Shown piece by piece: positions 1 through 12,800 of a stretch of DNA of 64,000 nt (its first letter is position 1; each line of letters begins with the position of its first letter). A program made the position numbers and the translations under genes. The DNA is taken from positions 19,136 through 83,135 of the forward strand of contig JANBQC010000041.1 of NCBI GenBank assembly GCA_027576995.1. The letters run 5' to 3'. Source of the DNA: Dimargaris cristalligena (Eukaryota; Kickxellomycota; Dimargaritomycetes; Dimargaritales; Dimargaritaceae). The notes under the pieces are model-generated. The model searched no databases. It was given only the letters and a program-made list of their open reading frames with translations, and was not told the DNA's origin.

Positions 1-3000
1 CGGCTGGCCCATGGTGCAGGGCGTGTCAATAGGAAGGGGGGGTAGTGATATGCACTACACTAGGATGCGGAAGGGGGGCTGGGCTATGTGTACGGGTGAG
101 CAAACAAAAAATAGATATATAAAACCTAGGAGGACACGGGGTGGTGAAGAGGGGTGCGGCTAGCGCAGGGGGGTTCAAACGGGTGGCAGGTTTCGTCTAA
201 TGCCGAAGTAAAACATATAAATAAATAAATAGGAGCGTTGGGTACGGTAGGCGGTGAGCTGCGGGTACTGGTGAATTGGGGCCCGATAGTCGTCACCAGA
301 ACAGTCGCCAGGTGCAGTGAAACGGGGGAGTGGGGGAGATAAGTAAAAGGGTGGATTTAAACATTAAACATAAAAGTGAGAATGGGGAAGCGAAGAGAGC
401 AGCTCCAAATTGATACGTTGGGGCTCGCTTGATGAATTGCGAATCGATAACTAGAGTGCGTGGAGAGCAGCCAGGCTTGTCGACATTGAAGCATGTGGGA
501 GAGCCGGATTATAGGTGGAAGGGTACGGCTGAGGTGAAGAGTGGCATGACCAGTCAGGCCTAGCAAAGATAATAGAAGAACTGTGAGGAGCTCAGTGGTC
601 CAAGGGATGTGCGTCAGGGTTGGGTGGAAGTGGTGATGATTATGATGATGAACAAGACGGTCAGTAGGAATGGCTGGTATACTTTGTATATTGTATATAT
701 ATATATATATATATATTGTATAATTAAATAGCCGCTATAGATACGGTGGCCAGTAGAAACAACGGAGGCGAAGCTAGGTAGGTAGGTAGGTAGGCGTAAA
801 AGGACTGAGGAGGTAGAGTGCAAAAGGTGGGCCATCTGAACATGGGGGGATAAGAGCGCGCGGCTGGGCAAATGGCCAGTATATATATATATATATATAT
901 ATAGGCCGTGAAGTGTGGCTTTAATAGGCCAGTCCGACCCCACGTAATTCGACCAGACAACGAGGGCGTGGTGAGCGAATAGGGAGGAGCTGGATTCTAA
1001 AGGCAGGGAGATCCTCGGCCAACTTTGGACCCCAGTAGCCAACCAGACTTACGGCGGACAATCCTAGTTGGGTGGGGTGTGGGAGCGAGAGCAGGCGAGC
1101 GAGAAATAGCGAGAGAGACAGAGACAGAGAAGGAGCCCATCACCACTTTTGCATCGTTGTTCAAGTCGGCTGCTCTTGTTCCGCACTGCCCGTTTGGCTG
1201 CACTCTGAGCCCCCGCACTGTAGTCCGAGACCCCGTCTCTTCCCCCCTCCTTCACTCTCCCTACCGCCTGGTGCTTAGGGGCTTGATCTCCCTATCCATG
1301 CAGCACTACGACTGTGCGGTGTGTTAGGAACCACTCTGCCCGACAAGGGTGCCCTGGCCCAGACTGCACTCACTTCATCCCCACTTCGCCCGCCTGCTCT
1401 ACCAGGGTGGGTCGGTCGACTTCTCTCTCCATGGATGGTGCCCTCTCGTAATAACCACATAAGTGTGCTTTTCTAATCGTCACCATGAAATGGGGGAGAT
1501 GATGCGGCTGCATATGAGGCGACCTCCCTCCTTCTCCCTGGCCGAACCTAATGGAATACTAAGGGGAGGGGGATGATGAACCGGCTCGACCATTAAATGC
1601 TAATGCGGCGGTGCTTCGTAGGGAGTGATGTAGAATGGTTCGGAAAGTTGCCGCTTCTTATGACACATGCCCTTCAGCAGTATAGCCAACCCTCTAACCG
1701 TAGCCACTCCACTTTGGGTATCCCTCACAGCTGGGCGGGGTGTAGACCTCATCCCCGTAACGGCAGTCGTAAACGGACACGGGCGATAAATACGGTGGTT
1801 ACCTGTGTGCGTATCGATAAATCGCTCTACTGTTCGCACTACTATGGGCGGATCGGACCCCGTGGTCCGGGTAGGGCTGTTTCAATGGCGCCGGGGCCCA
1901 TATTTTATTTTCCGTGAATTGCGGCGGACTATGGCCAAATTCGCCTGGGGTTATTCTACAAAAAATATTCCTATGCGGTATTTCGCGCCGACTCACACAC
2001 ACATACACACCCAAAAAAACAACAACAGGCGGCTGGCTTATTTCGCCAGCCCCCTATCTTCTCGACCACTTTCCTCCCACTCTAGTGAATGATTGATTGA
2101 TTGAATTACACACTCCAGATAAACCGCTTCAGGTATGGAGAGGCTAGGGACAATTGGTGGGTGGGGTTTTACAGCCACTTTCACCTCAATGGTGCGCCAT
2201 GACACTCTTACTTCCGGATAACATTAACCCCCACTATGCAGGGGAAGCCGCAATTCGAAGAGGGGGTGGTAGGTAGGTAGGTAAGTAGTTCGCAAAAGCT
2301 GAGCCACAACAGTAACGGGCTAACGGGAAAATGAGACGCCGAGTTAGCCCCCCCTCCCAGCTACTACATGGTCAATCAATGGTATTCTGGTGAACAAAGC
2401 CAGCTGCCACTGACCCGTTGGGATTGAAGATCTAATTTTAGATTTTAGCTGCTGCGTTGTCCTCGCCTAACGGGGGATTCATCGATGCCTTCTTTGTTAA
2501 AGTGTATGGATACTGCTCTCCCTTCCCTTTCCGCCCCACCCGTCTCCAGACCCTCCGCAAGAAACAATTAACGAGGCTACTTGTGGTGAGGTTGGAAATG
2601 GAGGAACTCCATCTAACACCTCCACCGAATGACCGGGTCATTTAGGCAAATGAATTCATTCCCGCTCACGCCTATCTAATAATTCATGAAATTAATTCCC
2701 CCCTCTTGTAATTATGGGGCGAGTGAGGGGCCTGGGAAACATCAATCTGCATAGTGATCGGAATGAAAAAATAATAACAATGAGTACTAGTGGGACCAGT
2801 TTCGGGTGTTGCGCCCACTGGTCCTGGGAAGACATATATGGGCCAATTCACCAGCCATTGCAGTAGGCTGCACTGTGACGACCGTAATCCATCTCCCGGG
2901 TTATAACGGCGAGCCCGGCTGGTCCCACGAAGGCCGAAATGTCGTGGAGAAGTAATGAACCAATATCCCGTTACTTCTATAAATGTATTATACCCCCAGC

Positions 3001-6000
3001 ACCAAGCACGGTCAATTTAGTCCCATTGCCACACCGTGGGCCATTCCATGCTGAATTTAAGGAGCGATAATAACGAACTAGGGAGGAAGAGGGTAGTAGA
3101 GTAATGGGTCACCATTGGCGATTCAGGACTGAGTTCAAATTCATCGGCGTGTAGTTCACATGTACGCCAGCCACAAATGGCCACTGTGTCGGCCGCTTAA
3201 GGATGCCGCATTTTTTGCATGCTGTCTCTTCCCACCCAGGGCGATTGTACGAAGTCCAAGGCCAAATGGAGGTGTCTATTCACCCATAATTCCCTCGAGC
3301 CCCTCGACTTTACTGTCGTGGTAAGCATCGCGACCCCCCGACGGATGCAAAAGTTATGCCGCAGATGTAGCTACGCCCCACCACCCACCACCCCCCTCCA
3401 TCCCTCCCTCCCTCAATTCACAAATATATTCTGCATGTGGTCCTGATATTCATGTACTATAGTGGAATGGGGTGTGGCGGTGGTTCGTCCGCAACGAAGT
3501 GCATGGTTCCCGAGGCTTGGTGCAGCTGGACTAACCGGGGCAACATAGGGTGTAATGTCGATTGGCCGTGGACCAACATCCCGCATGGCGGCGACCCACC
3601 ATGAATTATTCCTAATATCCAGCCGGGCCGGGCGAATGGGCCATGCGGGTTCCGGCCTCCCAAAAAACTATCAAACGTGAAGAGGTCTTATTCAAACGTC
3701 CGTCACTGGACCTGTTGCTGGCCACTGTTACCCAAGCGAGCGCCTAGACCAAAGGGGAAGCTTGAAGAAACCTAAAGATAATTTAGACTTGCCTCCGCTG
3801 AGGCGAAAATTTCCGAGCACCACAGTACCGGCTTTCCTGAAAACACGAACTAGGAAAGAGGTTCGGGGGGACTGGGGTATCTTCTCACGTCCCGTTGGTA
3901 TTTTGGTGAGGCCGGGGTGACATAAATAAGGGTCCACGAAGTGCTCAATAACCCTGACGATAATATTAAAATGGTTAAGTGTGTGTGTGTGTAAAGTGGC
4001 CGATGGGTATTGGTCCCAACTGGGTAAAAGGAGTCTCCCGTTAATGCGCCATCTCGGTTGGCTTGCAAATCCGTTTCGCTTTGAAGTCTGACTGGTTTCA
4101 ATTTAAAAGGGTTATTAGGAGGCCCTTGCGTTTATCCCCACATCCACCTCGGATAGTGTCAGGTCGGTGTTTACATTATATTTGCATTAGCCGATTTCCG
4201 TATACTCATGACCAGTAGTGGGTCAGGAATAGGAAGATTTTACCTAGTTTCACATACGAGTCCCTAAAAGATTCTCAAATCCTCTATAAACACTCTGAGC
4301 CTGAAGGGCCAATCCTGCGAAAATCCAAATGGGTAGTATCAAAAAAAAAGGGGGGGAGGGAAAGAAGAAGGGAACTGACTAGCAAATGGCCACTTGCCAT
4401 CTCACTCCCCATTAAAAGAGCCCAAGATATTCAACAAGGAGCATCCTTTTCCCTTTCGCTTGACGCTCCCGTGATCCACACAGGGGTTTTTTTTGGTGGT
4501 AAAAACATACAAAGCGCCAACTCAACATCAAGGAGAGGCCTCCGTCATCAAAAATAACCGGAAAAGTACGATCAATTTGGGTTCTGAATTGTGCAAGTCC
4601 ACCGGGAGCTGGAATTGGGCTAGCAGAGTTCCGACTAGTCCAACCAATGTGACATCTTCTCCTTCCGTTTTCCTAATGCCTACTGCGAATGGTATTATAA
4701 TACGTCCTATTAAGTACACCCATAAGCATTGGGGGTTAGGTACAAAGGGCTGCCCGCGCTCTTTCTGTAGAACTTTTCGGTAACGACCAGCTCATCCAGA
4801 TTGGTCATTGCCAAAGTGCATGCGATAGTATAACCCATGTGCATTGGCCAGGATAAGCCTTTATGGCATGATCACGTTTTTACCAGTGACGGTCCAGTAT
4901 CTTCGTAAACATTGGCCTAGGGATTCACATCATTTGTGCCTTGCAAAATTAGTGGTGTAATAGCCCGCCCATCTTACTAACTATTACTTAACCCAGTGAT
5001 TCCACGGAATTGCATCATACATTACCTATATACCTGGTCGAACCTTGATCTATTCATGATTTACTTTTACTATGTTTGATTTTTTCTTTACAGTTTTTAT
5101 AATATTTATGAGCAAGGTATTCAGAACTTCCTAGGTGGATCGCTAGCGGACAGTGGTGCCAAGAGGGGAAAACAACTTCCTAACATATCTTTTAGCACAG
5201 TCTGCTGGTGTGATTGGCAGGTTGTTGCTTTTTTTTTGCCTATTAGGGGGCTGGGTTTGGAGGTACATTGAGAACAGCCCGGTCATTTGAACATGCATAA
5301 AAGTCTTCTAAATTAGCTTGGTGATGGACCACTTGCCCGCGACTGAATAGTCAGTAGCCAGGAATAGAGATAGCATTGTCATTTGTGCCAGGTATATATC
5401 GTTCACACTCCAGTCATCTCCCATGGAGCACCGAAAATATAACACTACCCGTTGACGAAGAAGGATATCAGTGGTAATACGGGTAAGGGGGGGGGGGTGG
5501 TGGGGATTTTCCAGGCACTGTGGTTCTCCTGCTGATATCCGTGTGAATAGCTCCTAGAAATGGGTGGGTGAGCACTCCAGGCCTCAACTGATAGAGGTGA
5601 GTTACTGACAGGATGCAGATCAGATAGCTTCCTATAGCCCAGTAAACCTTATACATAATTGATTCGATACGGAAATGCGCTGCTTTATGGGCAGGATATC
5701 GTAGGTATTGTTGCGGAGATTTGGCAGTGTTACGTATATGGAAATGAAGGCAAGCCATTGTCGTTGTACTATCCTCAACACCTACGATTACAGATAAATT
5801 TTAATTAATAGATACATTGAAGTCACCTGGTGAAAAATAGAGATAATTTATGGGATAAAAGGAGGGTCAAATTTGGAATCCAGCAAGTGTAAATAAAGGA
5901 CCAAATATTATTTAAATACCAATAGAAAAGATTGGAGACAGTGGAGATACTATAAGCAAGAGAATAGCAGCATTACAGCCCTAATAGATTCACAGTCAAA

Positions 6001-8311
6001 AATCCGAAAAATATTATGTTTGTTTGGACTGTGGCCAAAAAGCACCCCTTCCCATATCCGGGAACTCAGATATAGCAGATTCTGTCATATTCCACCTCCT
6101 ATATAGCATCAGCATTAACACTTACTTAGCCTTTATCTCTTACCTAGTATTTCTATAAATATCCAATCTTAAGGACATCCGTAATCTTTACCTTTTTTTT
6201 TAAACCAGCCTAGTATCCAGTATCAATTAGTGTACAGTTTTGGCTGGGTTCTATACACAGGTTTATTCTCTTCTGTCACATTTGCATTATACTAACTTTG
6301 ATGGGCGCCTCTACCCTAAGCATCTATTAATTTAATATTTCTAAAAGAAAACATACACCCTCCTATTGTTTTTGGCATATAGAGATTGTAAATGATCAAA
6401 CCTAATTATTAAAATGAAGTAATGCCTAATTTTTAGTTTACTACACCCAGAGTTATGTATAAATCTTTAGACTAATTAGTGCACGAAACCGAATAATACC
6501 TATCAGTCACATTTGTTGAAAATTGCATCCATTAGCATCTCTTGTTATTTGTATACGGGCATAAATTTACCGAAGAGTCACATATTTATCAATGTCCCTT
6601 TACTATAAACATTCACGGTGGCCAAATAAAACCTATCTTTCGGCTTGATTCTCACACTATCCTTTTAGCATACCTGTTTACATCTGGTTAATAACCAGCA
6701 TATTATTTTGTCAATAACTGCTGTGTCCAAGCCGCCTCAAATTTTTTACAATCCCCTAAGGCTTTAGTCGTCGGCTTCATCATAAATAATGAGCTTTCCA
6801 CTTTTAACTTGTCCGACAGACCCCCCAGTCCTTGCTATTTCTCAAGGAATTGTTTTCCTACCATAATAGTTGTCGTATATATGAAAGAGGCTTAGTCCAC
6901 CTGTTTGATGAACATGCTGCTTGGAAAGACCTTGGTTTTTTTTTTCACTGGGTATAATCCATGAATTGCATCCATTTATCATTGTATGTTCACCTAGGCT
7001 GTATACAACAGCACTGGACTTCACCCTCCCGTAAACCAGGACTATAATACAACTGTATTCTAATAACCTGAAATCGAGTTACGCTAAAGTATCACGCCAT
7101 CTTAAATCGCTGCCAATTTGCCGGGGCTATGCTATCGGCTTCGTTTAAAAGGTCTAATGGGGCATTTAGTTTTCATATTGGGTACCTGTTGTGGTATAGT
7201 AATATATATATATTTATTTATATATATTGGACTATGGGAGGTGAGGTGACTGTCAAAAGCGTACTGACCATCAAACTACCCGGCCGATATCACCTGAATA
7301 TTGACTCATTAACTTGCTCTCAGGCAAGGGAAAGAGATGAGACAGGGCAGAATATGGCTAGAGTCGGTGTACATTATGTGAAGCACATTAGCTTCGTCAC
7401 AATTGTTATTTTTTGATGCACCATTTTACTCTAAAGGCCTCCCATTTTTTTAAAAAAATAAAACGTGCCTGTAGTGGTAGGTATACTCGTGGCTGCACAT
7501 GGGGGGGGGGTCGAGATGGGGTGGCACAGTACTACAAACGAAGGGGAGCAGAGAACACATGCATGTACCAATTCTATTAGCCAGCCCCATATACAATAAG
7601 TTAGGAAAAATTCATAAAAACGGATACCTGCACTTTCTCTTTATAGCTAGTTTCCATGGACGACATTCTCCCGTTTTATAAAGCCAATAGCCGGTTTGGT
7701 TCACAGAAGACCCTTTGTTGCACACCCAGCAAATTAAAAGGAAGCAAGGAAAGGAAAACTGCACTAAAATACCCACCGTTGGCTCGGCAATGGCACCTCT
7801 GTAGTCCCTGCCTAAACCATTTGATATGGATGGCGACTCGCTCGTCCATTATAAAGAGGCCGTTTTATCGAATATATTCGGTGGCTAGTGAAAAATAGTT
7901 TACTTTTCCATAAAAAAATTGGTAAGCCATAGTCGAACTTCGAAGTCCCATGGTGGGTACTATTGGCCCAAGTCTGGATTTGGTAGGGCTGTTTACTCCT
8001 GCTGTGTAACCAACTACATTTAGCCCCACCACATTCGACAGAGAATGTTTGTTTTCCAAAATAACTAGCCAGTCAAGAGGTTTCACTCCATTCCTGCCAT
8101 AAGCTACCAATATTCTCCCCCCTCGTTACTCGGCCACGCTTAGCTAAAACCTACTACAGTTTAGTGTTAACGGTATGAAGCCAACTAGGATAGGAGAATG
8201 CAGTCAGCGGCATTATAGATACACCTACTAGACCTCCTTTTCCTTCCTTAACCACGAATTGCCCTTTCCTTCCCAACCGCTATCCTACTCTCTATTACCA
8301 AGCTAAGTATC
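1..8311. other. Gene-poor left region
   Basis: No open frame here looks like a gene: most long frames start at GTG or TTG, cross microsatellites, or are open on both strands. The stretch holds (TA)n runs at 694-716 and 880-903, five TAGG units at 775-794, G-runs of 10-11 at 5487-5497 and 7501-7510, and a markedly AT-rich centre at about 5000-7100. Around 1083-1136 the + strand is purine-rich, and around 1228-1270 it is pyrimidine-rich. Elsewhere in this window such tracts sit just upstream of genes, so they could mark promoters of a gene whose body I cannot see. A minus-strand GTAAGT donor-like site lies at 1046-1051 beside the purine tract. Short-exon genes could be hidden here. Confidence 0.5.
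694..716. repeat. (TA)n microsatellite
   Basis: An uninterrupted dinucleotide TA run of about 23 bases in gene-free sequence. A second run of 24 bases follows at 880-903, and a TAGG tetranucleotide repeat (five units) lies between them at 775-794. Confidence 0.9.
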
Positions 8312-8817
8312 ATGGGGTATTTTAACACAGCCATGTCGCTGGTTAGCTCCAGCGGTGTGCCAAAACTTCCCAGTATGAACTTTGGCCATTTCAACTCAAA
8401 AAAATTAACCTATGCGCCAGAAATACCGTCCGAAAAACCGGGTTCCTATATTATCAGCCAATTCGTTGAGACGGACAATAAAAGCTGGGGAAAGAAAGTG
8501 AAGCGTACGCCCCTTTAGTAAGTTTCTACTTCCACTAGGGGATCATAACATTCACCTCGAATCTAAGTTACTTAGCGGCTGCTCCATACTGGCATTTTTC
8601 CGTTGAGAGTGAAAGTAGCCACATCGAAATAAATTATTTTGAATATGCGCATTTGTTTGTGTTCGTGCCATCGGGCGCTTCCTTAACTTAGTTGGCATTG
8701 CCGATATTAGGACCCGACTGGTCAACTCCACTGTAGCTAAATTGCATATCCACGCCTATGTATTTTACATCACCTAAATAAATCTAGATCGAGGGTGTGG
8801 CTGAATGCGTCGATGAA

Positions 8818-9897
8818 ATGATAAGTGAAGACCCCAATATAGCCAATTTCGCCATCTACAAAAAGGAAGAGCGTAGTACCTCCCATCAAGACAGGGCCTG
8901 CAAACGCAAAGATATTAAGTCCTACTGGGACGTCCTTTTCAAGCAGGAAACCGAAACCAGGCTCGTGGCCACTTACTTTGCCATGAAAGAGAAGAATGTG
9001 GGGCGATTTGCGAAGGCGCAGGGGCTCTCCCAAAGCATGGAAGCAAGCATGGAATCATACGTTGCACTTGAAATGGACCTACTCTCCGATCGTGGTGCGT
9101 GTCTCAACTTTCCGATACTCGCTTTGGTCGATAAATGGACCGCCGAAAGAATGGCCTTATTCCTGCCGACGCTTTTCGACACATCTTCGGCCAAAGGTAT
9201 AGCCAAGCTCCTTTCGACTGGCGCTCATACAAATACCAAACATGACACTGCCATCATGGTGGAAGCCTTGCCTCGCATCTACAGCAACCCTATCTACCTA
9301 ATGATATGGTATCTCAACACATTCAACAGCTTAGACCATTTGGAGGGTTATTTCAACACTATCATTTCCAAAGAATCACTTTGGCGTCCAGACCATAAAT
9401 ACCAGGGAGTAGAAATAGGGCGTATGGGCCTGGATTTGGCTGTTTCCGAGTACGAGAGATTCAAATCCCGCGAAGAAAAAGGGAAGGCCCTTGCTATCAA
9501 AGATCAAGAACATCACGACAAGCACTTGGATGAGCTCATAGCGAAAATAAGTTTCCTTTCGAGTCGGGCCGGCTGGGGGAATATGGCTTATCATCGTAAT
9601 GAGACTCCCAAAGAGATGTTGGCCCACTTCATCGAATGCCTGAACAACCGCGGAATGAAAGATACTGCAAAATACCTGACCAAGGATGAGCATAATATCG
9701 TTCAGTTCTTCAGAGAATTGAGAGAAACCCCTTACAAACGGGGCGCTGACGAGGTCACGGCAGCGCCGTGCTCATGCAACGACATCATGTGGGAACTTGA
9801 CATACTGGATCATTCTAGAAAGAATCTCATCTTTGGAGCAAACAAAAATCTTTTGATGCTGAGCAAAGCCGAACAAAACACGAGTGCAGGTAGATAG
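8818..9897 (+). CDS. Orphan protein, predominantly helical, 359 aa
   Basis: I do not recognise this protein. The frame is open for about 366 codons, far too long for chance in DNA of this composition, and ends with TAG at 9895-9897. The open frame begins at GTG 8797, but the first ATG is at 8818, which I take as the provisional start. An in-frame TAG at 8785-8787 precedes it and could itself be a splice acceptor, so an upstream exon is possible. A good candidate lies at 8312-8517: it starts with ATG, encodes 68 residues and ends exactly at a GTAAGT donor (8518). Its phase does not join this frame directly, so the 5' end is unresolved. The product is charged and soluble, with no signal peptide or membrane segment; aromatic- and Lys/Glu-rich stretches suggest alpha-helical folding. 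Codon use is less GC-biased than in the housekeeping genes, as expected for a lineage-specific gene. Confidence 0.75.
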   Translation: MISEDPNIANFAIYKKEERSTSHQDRACKRKDIKSYWDVLFKQETETRLVATYFAMKEKNVGRFAKAQGLSQSMEASMESYVALEMDLLSDRGACLNFPILALVDKWTAERMALFLPTLFDTSSAKGIAKLLSTGAHTNTKHDTAIMVEALPRIYSNPIYLMIWYLNTFNSLDHLEGYFNTIISKESLWRPDHKYQGVEIGRMGLDLAVSEYERFKSREEKGKALAIKDQEHHDKHLDELIAKISFLSSRAGWGNMAYHRNETPKEMLAHFIECLNNRGMKDTAKYLTKDEHNIVQFFRELRETPYKRGADEVTAAPCSCNDIMWELDILDHSRKNLIFGANKNLLMLSKAEQNTSAGR

Positions 9898-12800
9898 AAA
9901 CGTTAGTACCTAGAGTTCGAGGGCCGGGGATGACGTGCGTTGAACTGAAATCCCATAGAATTGGGATTAAGGGTGTTCTATTTAGTTTTCGTGTTAGCTA
10001 GCGTTTTAGTACCATTTCATTCCTTCGGCGTTCACTAGGCCTTATATATTTCTTAACATTTTCTTTTATTATCTAGTCTTTAGTATAGTTTATTTATAAA
10101 GTCTGCTTTCGAATCCAGTTGAGTCTCATGCCGCGGTCCTAAGTAACAAACCTATAGCACAGGTTTAAAAGCCGCATACTTAACCATGTAATTTGAGAAA
10201 AGTGCAGGAGGAAAAGTGGGGCACGGACAAGTTCCATTTGGTAACTGTATGATTCCGCGATAATAGCTCTGTTCTCATTTTAAGCCAATACCGGACTATA
10301 AGGAAGACCCGTGCTGGCCCCAGAGGTAACTAATCTATATAGCGATTGTTAATATTGTTAATAAACTACACGGAGGAGTTGCCTGACTATGAGTGCGCGC
10401 ATTAGATTGTACAGTATAGTCGGGCGACTGGCCACGGGCACGGGAAGCAATGTAAATTACATTGAGTGCCTGTGTCGGCACTATAATTGACATTGGTAAA
10501 GCCCAAAGGTTGAAAACTGGGTTGCCAGTTCTAAATGGAATGGTTGGTTTTTGGACCTCGCCCTTGTTCCCCAGTATCATTGATTTTGTCATTCTAAAGT
10601 GCACGTAATCTACATTGGCTATGCATTAGACGGCCAGCTAGTTATTCAGTAGAAGCAACCGAAAATATAGCATCAACAGTAGTTAGCACGGTATCTAAAG
10701 TCGGACCAGCTTCTCCTCTCTACCACCAAACATAAAAATGTAACTAATTTTATTATAATAAAACGGACATGGTACAGTCTAGCAATAGAATATATAATTG
10801 AATGAGTGAACTCCGCCTGGGGAAGAGACGAAGGGGCAACCGAGCTAGGTCACTGATGCGATGGTGCGATGGCGCATAGTACCTGACGAAGTAGCGAAAC
10901 GGTCACCCTCTTTTTGCTTATTTTTGGCCGAATGCGGTAGGCTGAAAGACGGGCAGTTAATCGTCGGACAGGCTGTGGGCATTAATCGACCGGGTGGCCG
11001 GCTTGGCCATCATGCGAAGTAGAGCCCAAATTGATACAGTGGGGGCAGCGGCATTCGCGGGTGTTTACGAAAACCTTGAAGGCTAGCATGGTGATGTTGT
11101 AATAGTTGCTGGGCGAGTAAGTGTAGGGTAATGTGTATGAATGGAGGCTGATAAGCGGCGACCGACGATGTGCTTATAAGGTGTGGAAGACAATGGTATT
11201 GCTGATGAGGGTAATAAAATACATTAAATGTGGAGGACCCGAAGTATTTATACTCGTTAGCATTAAAAGGACAGCCACGCCAGCAAAACTCCCTTTAGGG
11301 GATTCCACCCATTCGCTGCTCGCCGTGCCCATCCCCGCTACCCACGAATACTTGGGCCCTATACCCACACGCCCACCGCGATTTTCCCACATAGGAAACG
11401 GAAATAGTGGTAAAGGGGTGATGGCTGATTTGGAAAAAAATCCTTCCCCGCCCTTGGCCAGTAATTGGTCTGCCGTTTGGATAGGGCTTTTGGACTCTGA
11501 CTCCACAGTGGCAGCCGCTTCCTGGGAGTAAAAGGACCAGGGATCAATATGCGAAAGGTGTGCGTGTGCGTGTGTGTATGTAGTAGGGAGAGTAGGAAGA
11601 GGTCATTCAAGTGAAGGTGCGATTTTGAATCATAAAAATACTAGTATTCCATTTGACTAATTTGGGGATGCAAATCGGGTGAAGAAGCCGACCACCCCTT
11701 TTGGCGTAGGCTTCACAGTTTCGTTGGGTATATTTTATTTAGTTTAGTTTATATAAAGTTTGACTGAGCTGGATTCCTAAAACTCGTTCCACCTTTGATT
11801 GTTTTACAACTCGGCCAAGGTGCCAGCAGAGCCAGCCGATTGTGTAATATGATTTAGGCTTAGCGTGCTAACTCGGGCAGCACAAAAAGAGAGAATACGC
11901 CGGTTCGGTTTTGGCTAAACCTAATGACGGGGAAGGTATACTATTTGTGATGAAACTCCCAATGTAAATATTGCTGGTTGATTTAGTCCTCGGATCATAA
12001 CAGTGATATTTCAAGCATAACCACTTTATCCTCTCTCTATCTATAAGGTATTTAATGAATACCACCGGCGAAACCAAACTTATCACTTTTAACCATGGCT
12101 ATTGTCTAATATGACAGGCATAGGACATGCTGTAATATATAATTTATATATCCAAGTGAAGGCCTTCCTTAACTATCCGTCATGGCGTGACTCACTTCCC
12201 TCCCAATAGATTTTTACATCACGAATTATATCGAAAATATCGAACATAATGAATAACTGCCTTGAATCACTAAGTGATAGTTTATATATTGTTTCAGCCC
12301 CATATTCGGCAGGTACATATTCCAGTTCCCGACAGAATATCTAGCTTTATATCAATGCCGGTGGTTGAGTAGATTAAAATGGCCCTTTATTTGTCCAATG
12401 TGACACGGGTCCGCCGGCGCAAAGCGATACGGAGTCGCTATAATTGGGATAGAATTACCATGTAACATAGCCAAGTTGGTAGACGCTGTTTCATTGGAGT
12501 ATATTATAGCGAGTCCACTGCTGGACAGTTCTAGTTGGTTTGTCCAGAGACATTTCCAGCATTAAAATTGAATATGTCCTCAGCCTACTCCATCCCGAGT
12601 GATTGATTTGTCAACAAAACTGGCATATGGAACTCACCTTGGCATCATCCATCTTGGACGCAGTGAAAAGGAAATGATGGCCATACATGTAGAGAAAATA
12701 TGATGATCTAAATACAGGGTGCTGGGGTTTCCCAGGCACTAGTATTATGCCGGTACCCCCGAAAAGAAATGTATTTTAATCAACGGCTGCTTGACTCCCG

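Noticed and set aside
614..1042. 142-codon minus frame on the left edge
   Set aside because: It starts at TTG and runs through two (TA)n microsatellites, giving alternating Tyr-Ile; this is composition, not coding.
11133..11531. 132-codon + frame and its 110-codon antisense partner
   Set aside because: Both lack an ATG start and overlap each other, so stop-poor sequence is the simpler explanation.
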